Source of the DNA: Prevotella sp. UBA1378
GTDB taxonomy: Bacteria > Bacteroidota > Bacteroidia > Bacteroidales > Bacteroidaceae
Length of the DNA: 9,900 bases
Assembly: GCA_002305505.1 (NCBI GenBank)
Contig: DBRC01000036.1
Location: 1 to 9,900 of the forward strand
Reading direction: 5' to 3'
Positions 1 to 7,476 of the stretch are shown one piece after another. The position numbers and the translations under genes were made by a program. The notes under the pieces are model-generated. The model did no database searches. It was not told the origin of the DNA and saw nothing but the letters and a program-made list of their open reading frames with translations. Position 1 is the first letter of the stretch; each line of letters begins with the position of its first letter.

Positions 1-3000
1 CGGACTTTCACGCCTGCGCCGAAATCAATAGTGGAAGATGAACAAGGGAATTTGTACATCGGGACATGGAACAGCGGCTTATTCCGTTTCAACCCCAAAA
101 AAGGCAATCGCTTTTTCGCATATCCCAAAATCAATAAAATGAACTCCACTTTCGCCCTGTTGCTCGACAGCAAGCACCGGCTCTGGATAGGTTCGTGGGG
201 ACACGGGCTCTACTATATCGAAAATCCCGGAAACAACCGCAATCCCATCATTCATTGCCACACCCCAGCCGAAAAAGGTTACAGGATTTTCTCGCGCATC
301 GTGGAAGACAAGGCAAGCGGAACTATCTGGGCAGGGCACCTCGACGGTGTAAGCGTACTGAGCGTTGAACATCCGGGGACTGACATCAAAGAATATCAGC
401 AGATGGGCGACTGCTCACTGCGATACAACAAGGACATCGCAGCCGACGGACAAGGCAACGTATGGCTGGAGATGTTTTACGACGGAATATTACACGTAAA
501 CACGAACAGCACTCCGTTCCGGTCATGGCTCCTTGATACCCATAACTACGACCGCCCGATAAGTGGTGTCAACTCCCTCTGCACCACCGACGGCGTGAAT
601 ATATGGATGGGGCTGCAACCGTACGGAATCGCATTACATAACCGCAAAACCGGCCGTACGCTTTTCAACCGGCAGATAACAGGAATGCAAGCCATCAGCG
701 ACGAGGCGATGCACACCGGTATCTCCTCCATCCTGCATCGCCGTAATGGGGAAATATGGATGGCCAACAACAGCAATGGCATCATTATTTACGAACCTAC
801 CCAAAAGGCCAGGAATATCACCCAGGCAACGACACCGTACCTCTCGGACAACTTTGTAAACTATCTGTATCAAGACGGAAAGGACAACGTATGGATTGGC
901 CAACGCACACGATTGAGCATCGTTTATCCCGACGGCACTGGACACATCCTGAGAATGCACGAAGGAGATGACGATTTCACCCGCAGCGACGTGAGAGGCA
1001 TTGCGCAAGACCATAACGGGAACTATTGGGTGGCAACCGAAAACCAAGGCATCATCCGCATCTCCGGAAATCCTGCCGATGTGCGGAATTTGAAATACCG
1101 CCACTACAACAAAACAAACGGAAAATACGCCATCGGCGATGCTACAGCCTGCTTTGAAGATACAAGACACAGGCTATGGGCAATATCGAACAGCGGCGGA
1201 TTGTTTTTACTTGACAGGTCGCAGGATAAATTCGTCCCGGTAAACGGTATCTATCATATCGACGGCGACCGTGTGTTCGCCATCAATGAAGATAAGATTG
1301 GCAATTTATGGCTGACAACCGACGATGCATTGATACGCCTCGCGTTCAACAAGAAAGGCGAGGCTGAAACGCAAAGATATTCACAAAAAGACGGATTGGG
1401 CGAGATGCTCTTCATGCCAAATGCTACTTATCAATACGGCCCGGAAATTTTCTTTGGCGGCAAGAGAGGCATCTTCTCAATCAAGTCCGACCTGCCGCAG
1501 TTTCCCTCGAAGAAAACCGGGAGAGGCAAATTGCTTATTACCAACATCTACATCGACGGGGAGGCGTATGAAGATTTGGACTCCGCTTTCAGAAAACGGA
1601 TTTCAGAAAACGCTCCGTCGTTCATCCGCACGATAACGATACCTGCATCGGTAGACAAGGTACGCTTCGAATTTGCCTTATTATCGTATGGCAACCAGAA
1701 CAAGTATGCCTACCGGCTGGAAGGTTACGACCGCGACTGGCATTATACGGAAAACGGATGGAATTCGGCTACATTCCAGAATTTACCGTCGGGCACCTAC
1801 CAACTATATATCAAGGCAACAAGCGGAGACGGTTTTTGGCAAGGAATCCCCTTTCCCATCACGCTCCACATCCTGCCGCCGTGGTATCAGACATGGTGGG
1901 CCTACCTCTTTTACCTACTGCTTCTGGCCGGCATCGTGTACGGAAGCATCCGCTGGTACAAGAACCACTTGAGAATGGTTAACCGCAGGCAAATGAACGT
2001 CGTGCTGACCAATATCATACACGAACTGCTCACACCGCTGGCCATCATTTCTGCCTCGATAGACGAACTGAGAAGCGTGGCCCCTGCCTATAAACGGCAA
2101 TACGGGCTGATGCAGAACAACATTTCCCGACTGACACGCTTGCTTCGGCAGATACTCGAGGTACGCAAGTCACAGGCTGGTCAACTGAGGCTGAAAGTCT
2201 CCGAAAGCGACCTTGCTGCATTTGTTTACCAGACATGCGACAATATCCGGCCTATGGCCGGCATCCGCAAGAATGAGCTGTCTATCGACCTGCCTCCTCA
2301 TCCTGTCAATGCATGGTTCGACCAGGACAAGATGGATAAAATCATCTACAACCTACTCTCTAACGCCTTGAAATATAACAAGGAGGGCGGCAAGGTCTGC
2401 GTATCATTATTAACAAACAGCGGACAGGCCGTGCTGAAAGTCAGTGATGAAGGTATAGGCATCTCAAAAGACAAAATGAAGCATCTGTATTCGCGTTTCC
2501 TCGACGGCGACTATCGCAAGATGAACGTAAAAGGCACAGGTATCGGCTTATCACTGACGAACGACTTGGTGAGATTACACCATGGCACGATTTCGTGTGA
2601 AAGCGAGGAAGGTATGGGCACTACATTTACCATCACGTTGCCCATCAGGAAAGACGCTTATGCTGAAACGGAGATAGACAAACCAACCGACAATAGGCTT
2701 AGAGTGGAAAGGGAAGAGCCCGTCACCGCATCAACCAACGAATACAATCCGGCAACAGCAAGCCCGACACCCGATTTCCACCCCGAAGAGAAGGAATATG
2801 CCATGCTCATCGTGGAAGACAATGCAGAACTTCTTGATTTAATGCAACGACTGCTGTCGAAAAACTACAAAGTACTCACGGCGAAGAATGGCCGGCAGGC
2901 ACTCAACGTCATCCACAAAGAAGAACTCGACATTGTCATTTCAGACGTAATGATGCCCGTGATGGACGGTATAGAACTTACCCGCCGAATCAAGGAATCT

Positions 3001-3552
3001 GACGACTTTGCCCAGTTACCCGTCATCCTGCTGACGGCCAAGACCTGCGAGGAAGACCGCAACGAAGGGCTATTAAAGGGAGCCGACGACTATCTGGCAA
3101 AACCTTTCCGGATAGACGAGCTACAACTGCGCGTGGAGAATATCATCAAAAACCGTGAGCGCATCCGCCGCAAGTTCAGCAGACAGACAGAGTTCAAGAT
3201 AGAGGAACAACATTATTCCTCGCCCGACGAGCTGTTTGTGCAAAAAGCTATTTCATGTGTGAAAGACCACTTAAACGACGGCAGCTACGACCGCGATTCG
3301 TTTGCCCGCGACATGTGTGTATCACCGTCAACGCTATACAACAAGCTGCGGGCTATTACCGGGCAAAACATCTCTGGCTTCATGAACAGTATCCGCTTGA
3401 AAGAGGCCTGCCGTATCGCCAGGGCCCAACCCGATATACAAGTTACCGAATTGGCCTATAAAGTCGGGTTCAACTCAGCCCGTTACTTTACCATCTGCTT
3501 CAAGAAAGAGTTTGGTATGCTGCTGAAGGAATATCTGGAGAAAGAGCCGTAA
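1..3552 (+). CDS. Hybrid two-component system sensor/regulator (HTCS), 5' truncated by window edge
   Basis: This is a membrane sensor kinase fused to its own response regulator and AraC-type activator, the usual transcriptional switch of Bacteroidales polysaccharide utilisation loci. The frame is open from base 1, so the GTG at 31 is an internal Val and the real start lies upstream. Counting from that codon as residue 1, eleven propeller blades begin near residues 7, 50, 98, 142, 190, 240, 285, 330, 380, 424 and 470 (motifs such as LWIGSWGHGL). A Y_Y_Y domain follows at about 545-610 and a membrane helix at about 622-641. The kinase has phospho-acceptor His664 in HELLTP, N-box Asn774/Asn778 and G-boxes DEGIG (806-810) and GTGIG (835-839). 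A 45-residue polar linker leads to a receiver (Glu929/Asp930, Asp972, Thr1002, Lys1024) and then two helix-turn-helix units (about 1088-1105 and 1136-1155). HTCS proteins often carry 14 blades, so roughly three blades plus the signal peptide are probably missing. Arg/Lys in the H-box is replaced by Leu667. The sensed sugar cannot be read from the sequence. Confidence 0.96.
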   Translation, partial: RTFTPAPKSIVEDEQGNLYIGTWNSGLFRFNPKKGNRFFAYPKINKMNSTFALLLDSKHRLWIGSWGHGLYYIENPGNNRNPIIHCHTPAEKGYRIFSRIVEDKASGTIWAGHLDGVSVLSVEHPGTDIKEYQQMGDCSLRYNKDIAADGQGNVWLEMFYDGILHVNTNSTPFRSWLLDTHNYDRPISGVNSLCTTDGVNIWMGLQPYGIALHNRKTGRTLFNRQITGMQAISDEAMHTGISSILHRRNGEIWMANNSNGIIIYEPTQKARNITQATTPYLSDNFVNYLYQDGKDNVWIGQRTRLSIVYPDGTGHILRMHEGDDDFTRSDVRGIAQDHNGNYWVATENQGIIRISGNPADVRNLKYRHYNKTNGKYAIGDATACFEDTRHRLWAISNSGGLFLLDRSQDKFVPVNGIYHIDGDRVFAINEDKIGNLWLTTDDALIRLAFNKKGEAETQRYSQKDGLGEMLFMPNATYQYGPEIFFGGKRGIFSIKSDLPQFPSKKTGRGKLLITNIYIDGEAYEDLDSAFRKRISENAPSFIRTITIPASVDKVRFEFALLSYGNQNKYAYRLEGYDRDWHYTENGWNSATFQNLPSGTYQLYIKATSGDGFWQGIPFPITLHILPPWYQTWWAYLFYLLLLAGIVYGSIRWYKNHLRMVNRRQMNVVLTNIIHELLTPLAIISASIDELRSVAPAYKRQYGLMQNNISRLTRLLRQILEVRKSQAGQLRLKVSESDLAAFVYQTCDNIRPMAGIRKNELSIDLPPHPVNAWFDQDKMDKIIYNLLSNALKYNKEGGKVCVSLLTNSGQAVLKVSDEGIGISKDKMKHLYSRFLDGDYRKMNVKGTGIGLSLTNDLVRLHHGTISCESEEGMGTTFTITLPIRKDAYAETEIDKPTDNRLRVEREEPVTASTNEYNPATASPTPDFHPEEKEYAMLIVEDNAELLDLMQRLLSKNYKVLTAKNGRQALNVIHKEELDIVISDVMMPVMDGIELTRRIKESDDFAQLPVILLTAKTCEEDRNEGLLKGADDYLAKPFRIDELQLRVENIIKNRERIRRKFSRQTEFKIEEQHYSSPDELFVQKAISCVKDHLNDGSYDRDSFARDMCVSPSTLYNKLRAITGQNISGFMNSIRLKEACRIARAQPDIQVTELAYKVGFNSARYFTICFKKEFGMLLKEYLEKEP

Positions 3553-3573
3553 GGGCATTTCTGCCGTGTACGG
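3547..3573. terminator. Possible weak terminator between convergent genes
   Basis: The 21-bp gap between the convergent stop codons, with the last bases of the HTCS gene, can fold as a nested hairpin. The outer arms are CCGT (3547-3550) and ACGG (3570-3573). The inner arms are GGCA (3554-3557) and TGCC (3562-3565), around a TTTC loop. On the plus strand it is followed by a T-rich run (tcattctctttt), which lies inside the 3' end of the opposite gene. The stems are short and interrupted, so this is a weak candidate; the genes may instead rely on overlapping 3' ends or on Rho. Confidence 0.22.
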
Positions 3574-6500
3574 TCATTCTCTTTTCACCGTTTTCACTGC
3601 CTGCCTGTCCTCTACCTTTATGTGGAGCCCCCGGGGCCGGGCGGTGCGCTGCCCGCCTATAGTATAATAGGCATCGGGAACCGTGGTCTGTTGCGGCGAA
3701 ACGATACCTGTCGGCTCACCCAATTCGTCAGCGACACCGTGGATAACCATAGTGGGGCCATCCCATACATCAAACACGGGCAAGCCTTCGGCTTTGCTGA
3801 TAATGGCTGTATAGTTTCCCGTCTTAGGCCGCTCCCCAGCCACACGATACCACTCACCGTTGTCTTTCAGCACATAGCTTCCTTGGGGAGCCAATCCGAT
3901 ATTCCGGAAATAACCACGCAGATTGTTTGTGCCCTGCGTAACGGGACGGAGGGCTGCAGTACCATAGGTATAATAGGTGACAGCTGCATGCTCTGATTTG
4001 TAAATGTAAGGATAACCGGGCTCGATTTCGCCTACCTCCTCCAGGCATACGCGACTGTAATCGCTCTGCAGCCCTGCCAGTCGGTAAAACTTCATTCCCG
4101 GAGGCATACGAAATGTATAGGGTAAGCAAATAGCCCCCCATTGGCCGGGGATCGTTTTGAACTTAAACAAAGGGTGATAAAGTAAGCGGAAATCTGTAGC
4201 ACACCACCAACCTTCACGCCGGTCCCCCGTACTTCCGGCATTGCCATATTCGCGCCACGCATAATCCGTAGCCCCTTGTTTTGACCCCACAAAACCTATG
4301 GTGAGCGTACCGCCCTCAGGTACATAGGCCGGTGTAGAGGTAAGTGTCTGCCAGATGTTACCCACACCGGGTATATCGTAATAGTCGTACTGTAGCCGGG
4401 GGGTAAAAGCGGTATCGGTGGCTGTGGCAATATAGCCGCGTTGATCGCTCAGACAATAATGCTGCGTAGTGGCCTTGCACTCCAGAGCATAGAGCCCTTC
4501 GGACAACCCCTCAATCTGCTGGCGAATCTCCATGGTTTGTTTGATGCCCTGTGCCGCACTGATGCCCGACCACCACGCATTCCAGCAAGTTATGCCGTCC
4601 TTGGTAGCTATGCGTTGGTCTCCGCCCGTATGAGTACCCACTTTCACTTCCCAACCAATAGTGGCATCGAATAGCGGCGACTGGGGCTGAACTTCTGCCA
4701 TACCCATAGGCAAGAAAGCATCAAGCTCCCCTTGCAACCGCTGGCGGGCCGTTGTTATTTCACCGGCCGTAGCACTTCTGCGGGCGGCTTCGACGGCCGC
4801 CTCCAAGGCTTCCCGCCCATCAAAATCCATCGTATCCACAACTTCCGCTACAATGAGCAGCGAATCGATGGCTTGTCTATCGGCAACAGCCTCCAACAAA
4901 GCACTAACAGCCCCTTCTGCGTCGGCAAGTGCCACATCTCCGGTGACATTGATGGCCGCCAGCCGCTCTGCCAGTTCATCGTTCAGAGCAGGTAACGACG
5001 TATTAAACGCCTTTACTGCCTCGGCCTGCTTACGAATACAGGCTATACCGTCGGCAATAGCCTCTTCACGCGTCTCGAACAAGCGGCGTAACTCTATGTT
5101 TGCCAACTGTGCCTTGGCTCCCAGCCAACGGAAAGCCAGCAACACTTGTGTATATCCGCCGCTGTTAAAGGTGAACACCTGCGTGGCCCATTGATTTGTA
5201 CCCTCCAGTGTCGCCACATTCTCCGTCTCGGTTTTACCGTCGGCGGTAAGACTCACTTTCAGAAAAGTACCACCATTGCTACTGGCCATCCGGAACACAT
5301 AATCCTTTCCGGATTCAACGGCGAAAGACGTCTTGACCGAGGCGGCATCGTCTATACCCTTATTGCCGAAAGCCTGAAGGAACCTGAATTTAGAATTGTT
5401 TTTGGGGAACACCGCAAACCAAGGCTGACCAATGGGGTCGCCCGTGCCTGATGTCCATCCGGATACTCCCATCCCAAACGTACCGTTAGGAATCACGTTG
5501 CCGCCGGCATACATCTTGGTGCCGCCAGGCATTTCGACAAAGTCGCCCGGCTCCATATCCTCACTGCTGTAATAATGGCGTCCATTAAAATCCACGATGT
5601 GCAGGCGATAGCGTACACCATCGGAAGCCTCTTCATCCACATACGTATAGTCTGCCGGGCCTTCCTGGGGAGTAATCACCTTCAACGTGGCCCATTGTCC
5701 GCCTTGTTCTTTGCGCAACACTTCCATCAACTGGTTGTACTCACCATTATAATCTTTCCACGTAAGGGTGGCCTTACCATTGGCTATGGCGGTCCTGAAA
5801 TCCCCGAATCCCCTTTGCCTCGGTATGGTAGGTACGAAATCGTACTTACCGTTGTACCCCACTCCAGTGCGCATGGCAGCATAATCCTCTCCGGCAGCAG
5901 TCAGCAGGCCGCCTTTATATATCCTTGACGGGTCTCTTTCACTGTTCCAGTAAAAATAACGTTCGATGTAATCCCATGAGTTGAGTTTTGAACAAATACT
6001 CTTCACGGCTACAGCATTCTGCGCTTCTGTCACACCACTGGCAAATGCACCGTTCTTATTCCATGAGGCCCCCCATACCCATTCAGAAATCCAAATGGGC
6101 CGGTGGTAACGGTCTACCCACGAACTTTTGATGTTATTGAAACTTCCTTCCGTCCAATAGCAATACAAATCTATGATGTCACACCGCCATCCTCGTGCGT
6201 CTATGGAATCCATAAATGCCCGTAAATGGTTCAAGCTGCCATCGTGCGACGAAGGTGAACAAAGACGCATGCCTGTGCGCATCAAGTTTTCCCAATTGGC
6301 AAGAATCTGGTCTACCGTCTGCGGATGGTCATCGGCAGAATTGCCCGGCTCGTTATTGGTTTTCATGTGAGGGGAATAAGCAGCTTTCCCGCAAGCGCTC
6401 GACGATGGCCAGTCCTCATAAATATGATGCGGCACGCACTCACAGTCCACCCCCATGTCCCTACCTGTGCTAAACGTATAGCAACTGGTTACTTTCAGCA

Positions 6501-7188
6501 TCTTCGCAGCATTCTCGTCGGTGCTGTTAGCCAGTCCGGCCTTGCCTGTGCTGTTCCACTTGAAAACGCGGTAGGAGGTAATTTTCCTGTCCAAGATACG
6601 TGGCAATTCAGCCATTTCAAGATCCTTGTCATCAGCAATGAAGCAACGGCTGTAACCACGCCCCCCGGCTTGTGTTGAGAACGTCACCATATAACCGCGC
6701 TTCAGCCGGAAACTGCGTATGCGGTTATTCAGTTTCTCATCGGTAAGTGTGTTCATGTACCCGCCGTCATTCTCCAACCCGAAGTCATTCACGCTCTCGC
6801 CCCCGAAATTCTGTTCCGAATAAACTGCCAGGGGTTTTATGCTTTGGCTGTAGGGTAATATCATGGACCCTTGGGCTGCATAGATTTTCACTTGGCAATT
6901 CACGTCGTTAATGGCTTCCATGCCATTTATCCTAATACGGTTTTTCAGTAACGACAACGCCGATGAGGGCTTGATACACTCAAGGATTACCACTGCATGC
7001 TCTGTATTGGTAATGTTGATGACGCCATCACCGGCAAACGGCGGTTTTGACGTAATAACGTAGTCAACATCGCCGTCTAATGTCACGGCTGACGTCACTT
7101 GGCTTACTGTTATCTTTGTGTTAGCTTTCCCTACGAAAGAAAACACCAGCATCAGCAGAACTGCTGCCACATTGGTCGTTGCCCTCAT
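3574..7188 (-). CDS. Secreted multimodular glycoside hydrolase with Asl1-like/GH128-type clan GH-A catalytic domain
   Basis: A 1204-residue exported protein; the ATG at 7186-7188 is chosen because a type I signal peptide follows directly (hydrophobic core at about 7-19, cleavage near GKA/NT), with no lipobox Cys. Residues 24-225 form a beta-rich N-terminal region I cannot assign. Residues 230-445 match the short Glyco_hydro_cc fold (PF11790): SCYTFSTG, then VDCECVPHHIYEDWP, then KTNNEPG with acid/base Glu280, then LCSPSS, then DIIDLYCYW, then RPIWISEW with nucleophile Glu369. Known GH128 enzymes with this fold are endo-beta-1,3-glucanases, but the substrate here is unproven. Downstream lie an Fn3-like module (456-545), a CBM4/9-like beta-sandwich (562-704, starting NVIPNGTF), an Ala/Glu-rich helical FIVAR-like stalk (705-826), a second Trp-rich binding-like module (827-1006) and a beta-rich end (1007-1204). 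That end closes with YYTIGGQR and GLHIK, resembling common Bacteroidales C-terminal tails. The gene converges on the HTCS and diverges from the GH2 gene, which suggests shared control. The catalytic-fold call is firm; enzyme specificity is open. Confidence 0.85.
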   Translation of the reverse strand: MRATTNVAAVLLMLVFSFVGKANTKITVSQVTSAVTLDGDVDYVITSKPPFAGDGVINITNTEHAVVILECIKPSSALSLLKNRIRINGMEAINDVNCQVKIYAAQGSMILPYSQSIKPLAVYSEQNFGGESVNDFGLENDGGYMNTLTDEKLNNRIRSFRLKRGYMVTFSTQAGGRGYSRCFIADDKDLEMAELPRILDRKITSYRVFKWNSTGKAGLANSTDENAAKMLKVTSCYTFSTGRDMGVDCECVPHHIYEDWPSSSACGKAAYSPHMKTNNEPGNSADDHPQTVDQILANWENLMRTGMRLCSPSSHDGSLNHLRAFMDSIDARGWRCDIIDLYCYWTEGSFNNIKSSWVDRYHRPIWISEWVWGASWNKNGAFASGVTEAQNAVAVKSICSKLNSWDYIERYFYWNSERDPSRIYKGGLLTAAGEDYAAMRTGVGYNGKYDFVPTIPRQRGFGDFRTAIANGKATLTWKDYNGEYNQLMEVLRKEQGGQWATLKVITPQEGPADYTYVDEEASDGVRYRLHIVDFNGRHYYSSEDMEPGDFVEMPGGTKMYAGGNVIPNGTFGMGVSGWTSGTGDPIGQPWFAVFPKNNSKFRFLQAFGNKGIDDAASVKTSFAVESGKDYVFRMASSNGGTFLKVSLTADGKTETENVATLEGTNQWATQVFTFNSGGYTQVLLAFRWLGAKAQLANIELRRLFETREEAIADGIACIRKQAEAVKAFNTSLPALNDELAERLAAINVTGDVALADAEGAVSALLEAVADRQAIDSLLIVAEVVDTMDFDGREALEAAVEAARRSATAGEITTARQRLQGELDAFLPMGMAEVQPQSPLFDATIGWEVKVGTHTGGDQRIATKDGITCWNAWWSGISAAQGIKQTMEIRQQIEGLSEGLYALECKATTQHYCLSDQRGYIATATDTAFTPRLQYDYYDIPGVGNIWQTLTSTPAYVPEGGTLTIGFVGSKQGATDYAWREYGNAGSTGDRREGWWCATDFRLLYHPLFKFKTIPGQWGAICLPYTFRMPPGMKFYRLAGLQSDYSRVCLEEVGEIEPGYPYIYKSEHAAVTYYTYGTAALRPVTQGTNNLRGYFRNIGLAPQGSYVLKDNGEWYRVAGERPKTGNYTAIISKAEGLPVFDVWDGPTMVIHGVADELGEPTGIVSPQQTTVPDAYYTIGGQRTARPRGLHIKVEDRQAVKTVKRE

Positions 7189-7245
7189 CGCTCAATAATT
7201 TTGAATATGTATTTAATAACGTTTAAACTTTTCCAGTATCAAATA

Positions 7246-7253
7246 CAAAATTA
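7246..7253 (-). promoter_or_regulatory. Candidate -7 promoter element for the GH-A gene
   Basis: Read on the minus strand the octamer is TAATTTTG, which fits the Bacteroidales -7 consensus TAnnTTTG. It lies 57 bp upstream of the ATG at 7188, leaving a leader of about 50 nt. No TTTG is found at the expected 19-21 bp further upstream (about 7273-7278 reads only TTC-like). An activator-dependent promoter would tolerate that. A chance match in AT-rich DNA is possible. Confidence 0.35.
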
Positions 7254-7282
7254 TGCCAAAGCACACGAACACGGAAGAAAAT

Positions 7283-7329
7283 ATTGTTATTTAAAGTACA
7301 ATTAATGGTATTCGCAACAAAATAACAAT
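7283..7329. repeat. Perfect 10-bp inverted repeat, candidate operator
   Basis: The arm ATTGTTATTT at 7283-7292 is exactly complementary to AAATAACAAT at 7320-7329, with 27 bp between them. The pair lies near the middle of the divergent region, about 30 bp beyond the candidate -7 element of the minus-strand gene. It could bind a dimeric regulator such as the HTCS AraC-type domain. The arms are AT-rich and the region is AT-rich, so chance is not excluded. Confidence 0.3.
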
Positions 7330-7349
7330 CATTTCCGATGTAATTAATG
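7300..7349 (+). repeat. Octamer direct repeat AATTAATG
   Basis: AATTAATG occurs at 7300-7307 and again at 7342-7349, with starts 42 bp apart, which is four turns of B-DNA. The flanks are partly alike (AATTAATGGTATT and AATTAATGATGTT). AraC-family regulators often bind direct repeats on one face of the helix, so this is a second candidate operator. It overlaps the interval of the inverted repeat. Evidence is pattern only. Confidence 0.25.
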
Positions 7350-7435
7350 ATGTTTGTGCCAGCAGAAAAACATACGGCACTTCCTGTCCACCGTCATCTG
7401 CAGCCAAAAAGCATGGGAATGTCAGAAAAAAGCAG

Positions 7436-7443
7436 TATCTTTG
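7436..7443 (+). promoter_or_regulatory. Candidate -7 promoter element for the GH2 gene
   Basis: The octamer TATCTTTG fits the Bacteroidales -7 consensus TAnnTTTG and is the only plus-strand match in the intergenic region. It ends 33 bp before the GH2 ATG at 7477, implying a leader of about 25-30 nt. No TTTG is visible at the usual -33 spacing (about 7411-7417), which would suit an activator-dependent promoter. Confidence 0.5.
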
Positions 7444-7476
7444 TGGCATCAAATTACCGACTCAAACATTTATTAA

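Larger units (their letters stand above)
7189..7476. promoter_or_regulatory. Divergent AT-rich intergenic regulatory region
   Basis: This 288-bp stretch separates the start codons of the minus-strand GH-A gene and the plus-strand GH2 gene and is markedly more AT-rich than either. I see no credible gene in it. It must hold the promoters of both genes unless they are read from elsewhere. Its visible structure is one TAnnTTTG element per strand, a perfect 10-bp inverted repeat and a repeated octamer, listed separately. No Shine-Dalgarno-like purine run stands out before either ATG; A/T-rich leaders are usual in Bacteroidales. By position it is the natural place for the neighbouring HTCS to bind, but that is inference. 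Confidence 0.7.

Noticed and set aside
31..33. GTG as a possible start of the HTCS gene
   Set aside because: The frame is open to base 1 and the codons before it (ending PKSIVEDE) continue a propeller-blade pattern, so this is an internal Val of a truncated gene.
634..1170. Minus-strand ORF of 178 codons inside the HTCS gene
   Set aside because: It lies opposite strongly conserved propeller blades and its translation resembles no family; it is a shadow frame.
4714..5073. Ala/Glu-rich stretch as a possible separate gene or low-complexity artefact
   Set aside because: The reading frame is continuous with modules on both sides and helical FIVAR-like spacers are common in large exported Bacteroidales proteins.
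7221..7228. Palindrome GTTTAAAC in the leader of the GH-A gene
   Set aside because: An eight-base self-complementary AT-rich word with no extension or second copy; nothing supports a binding site.
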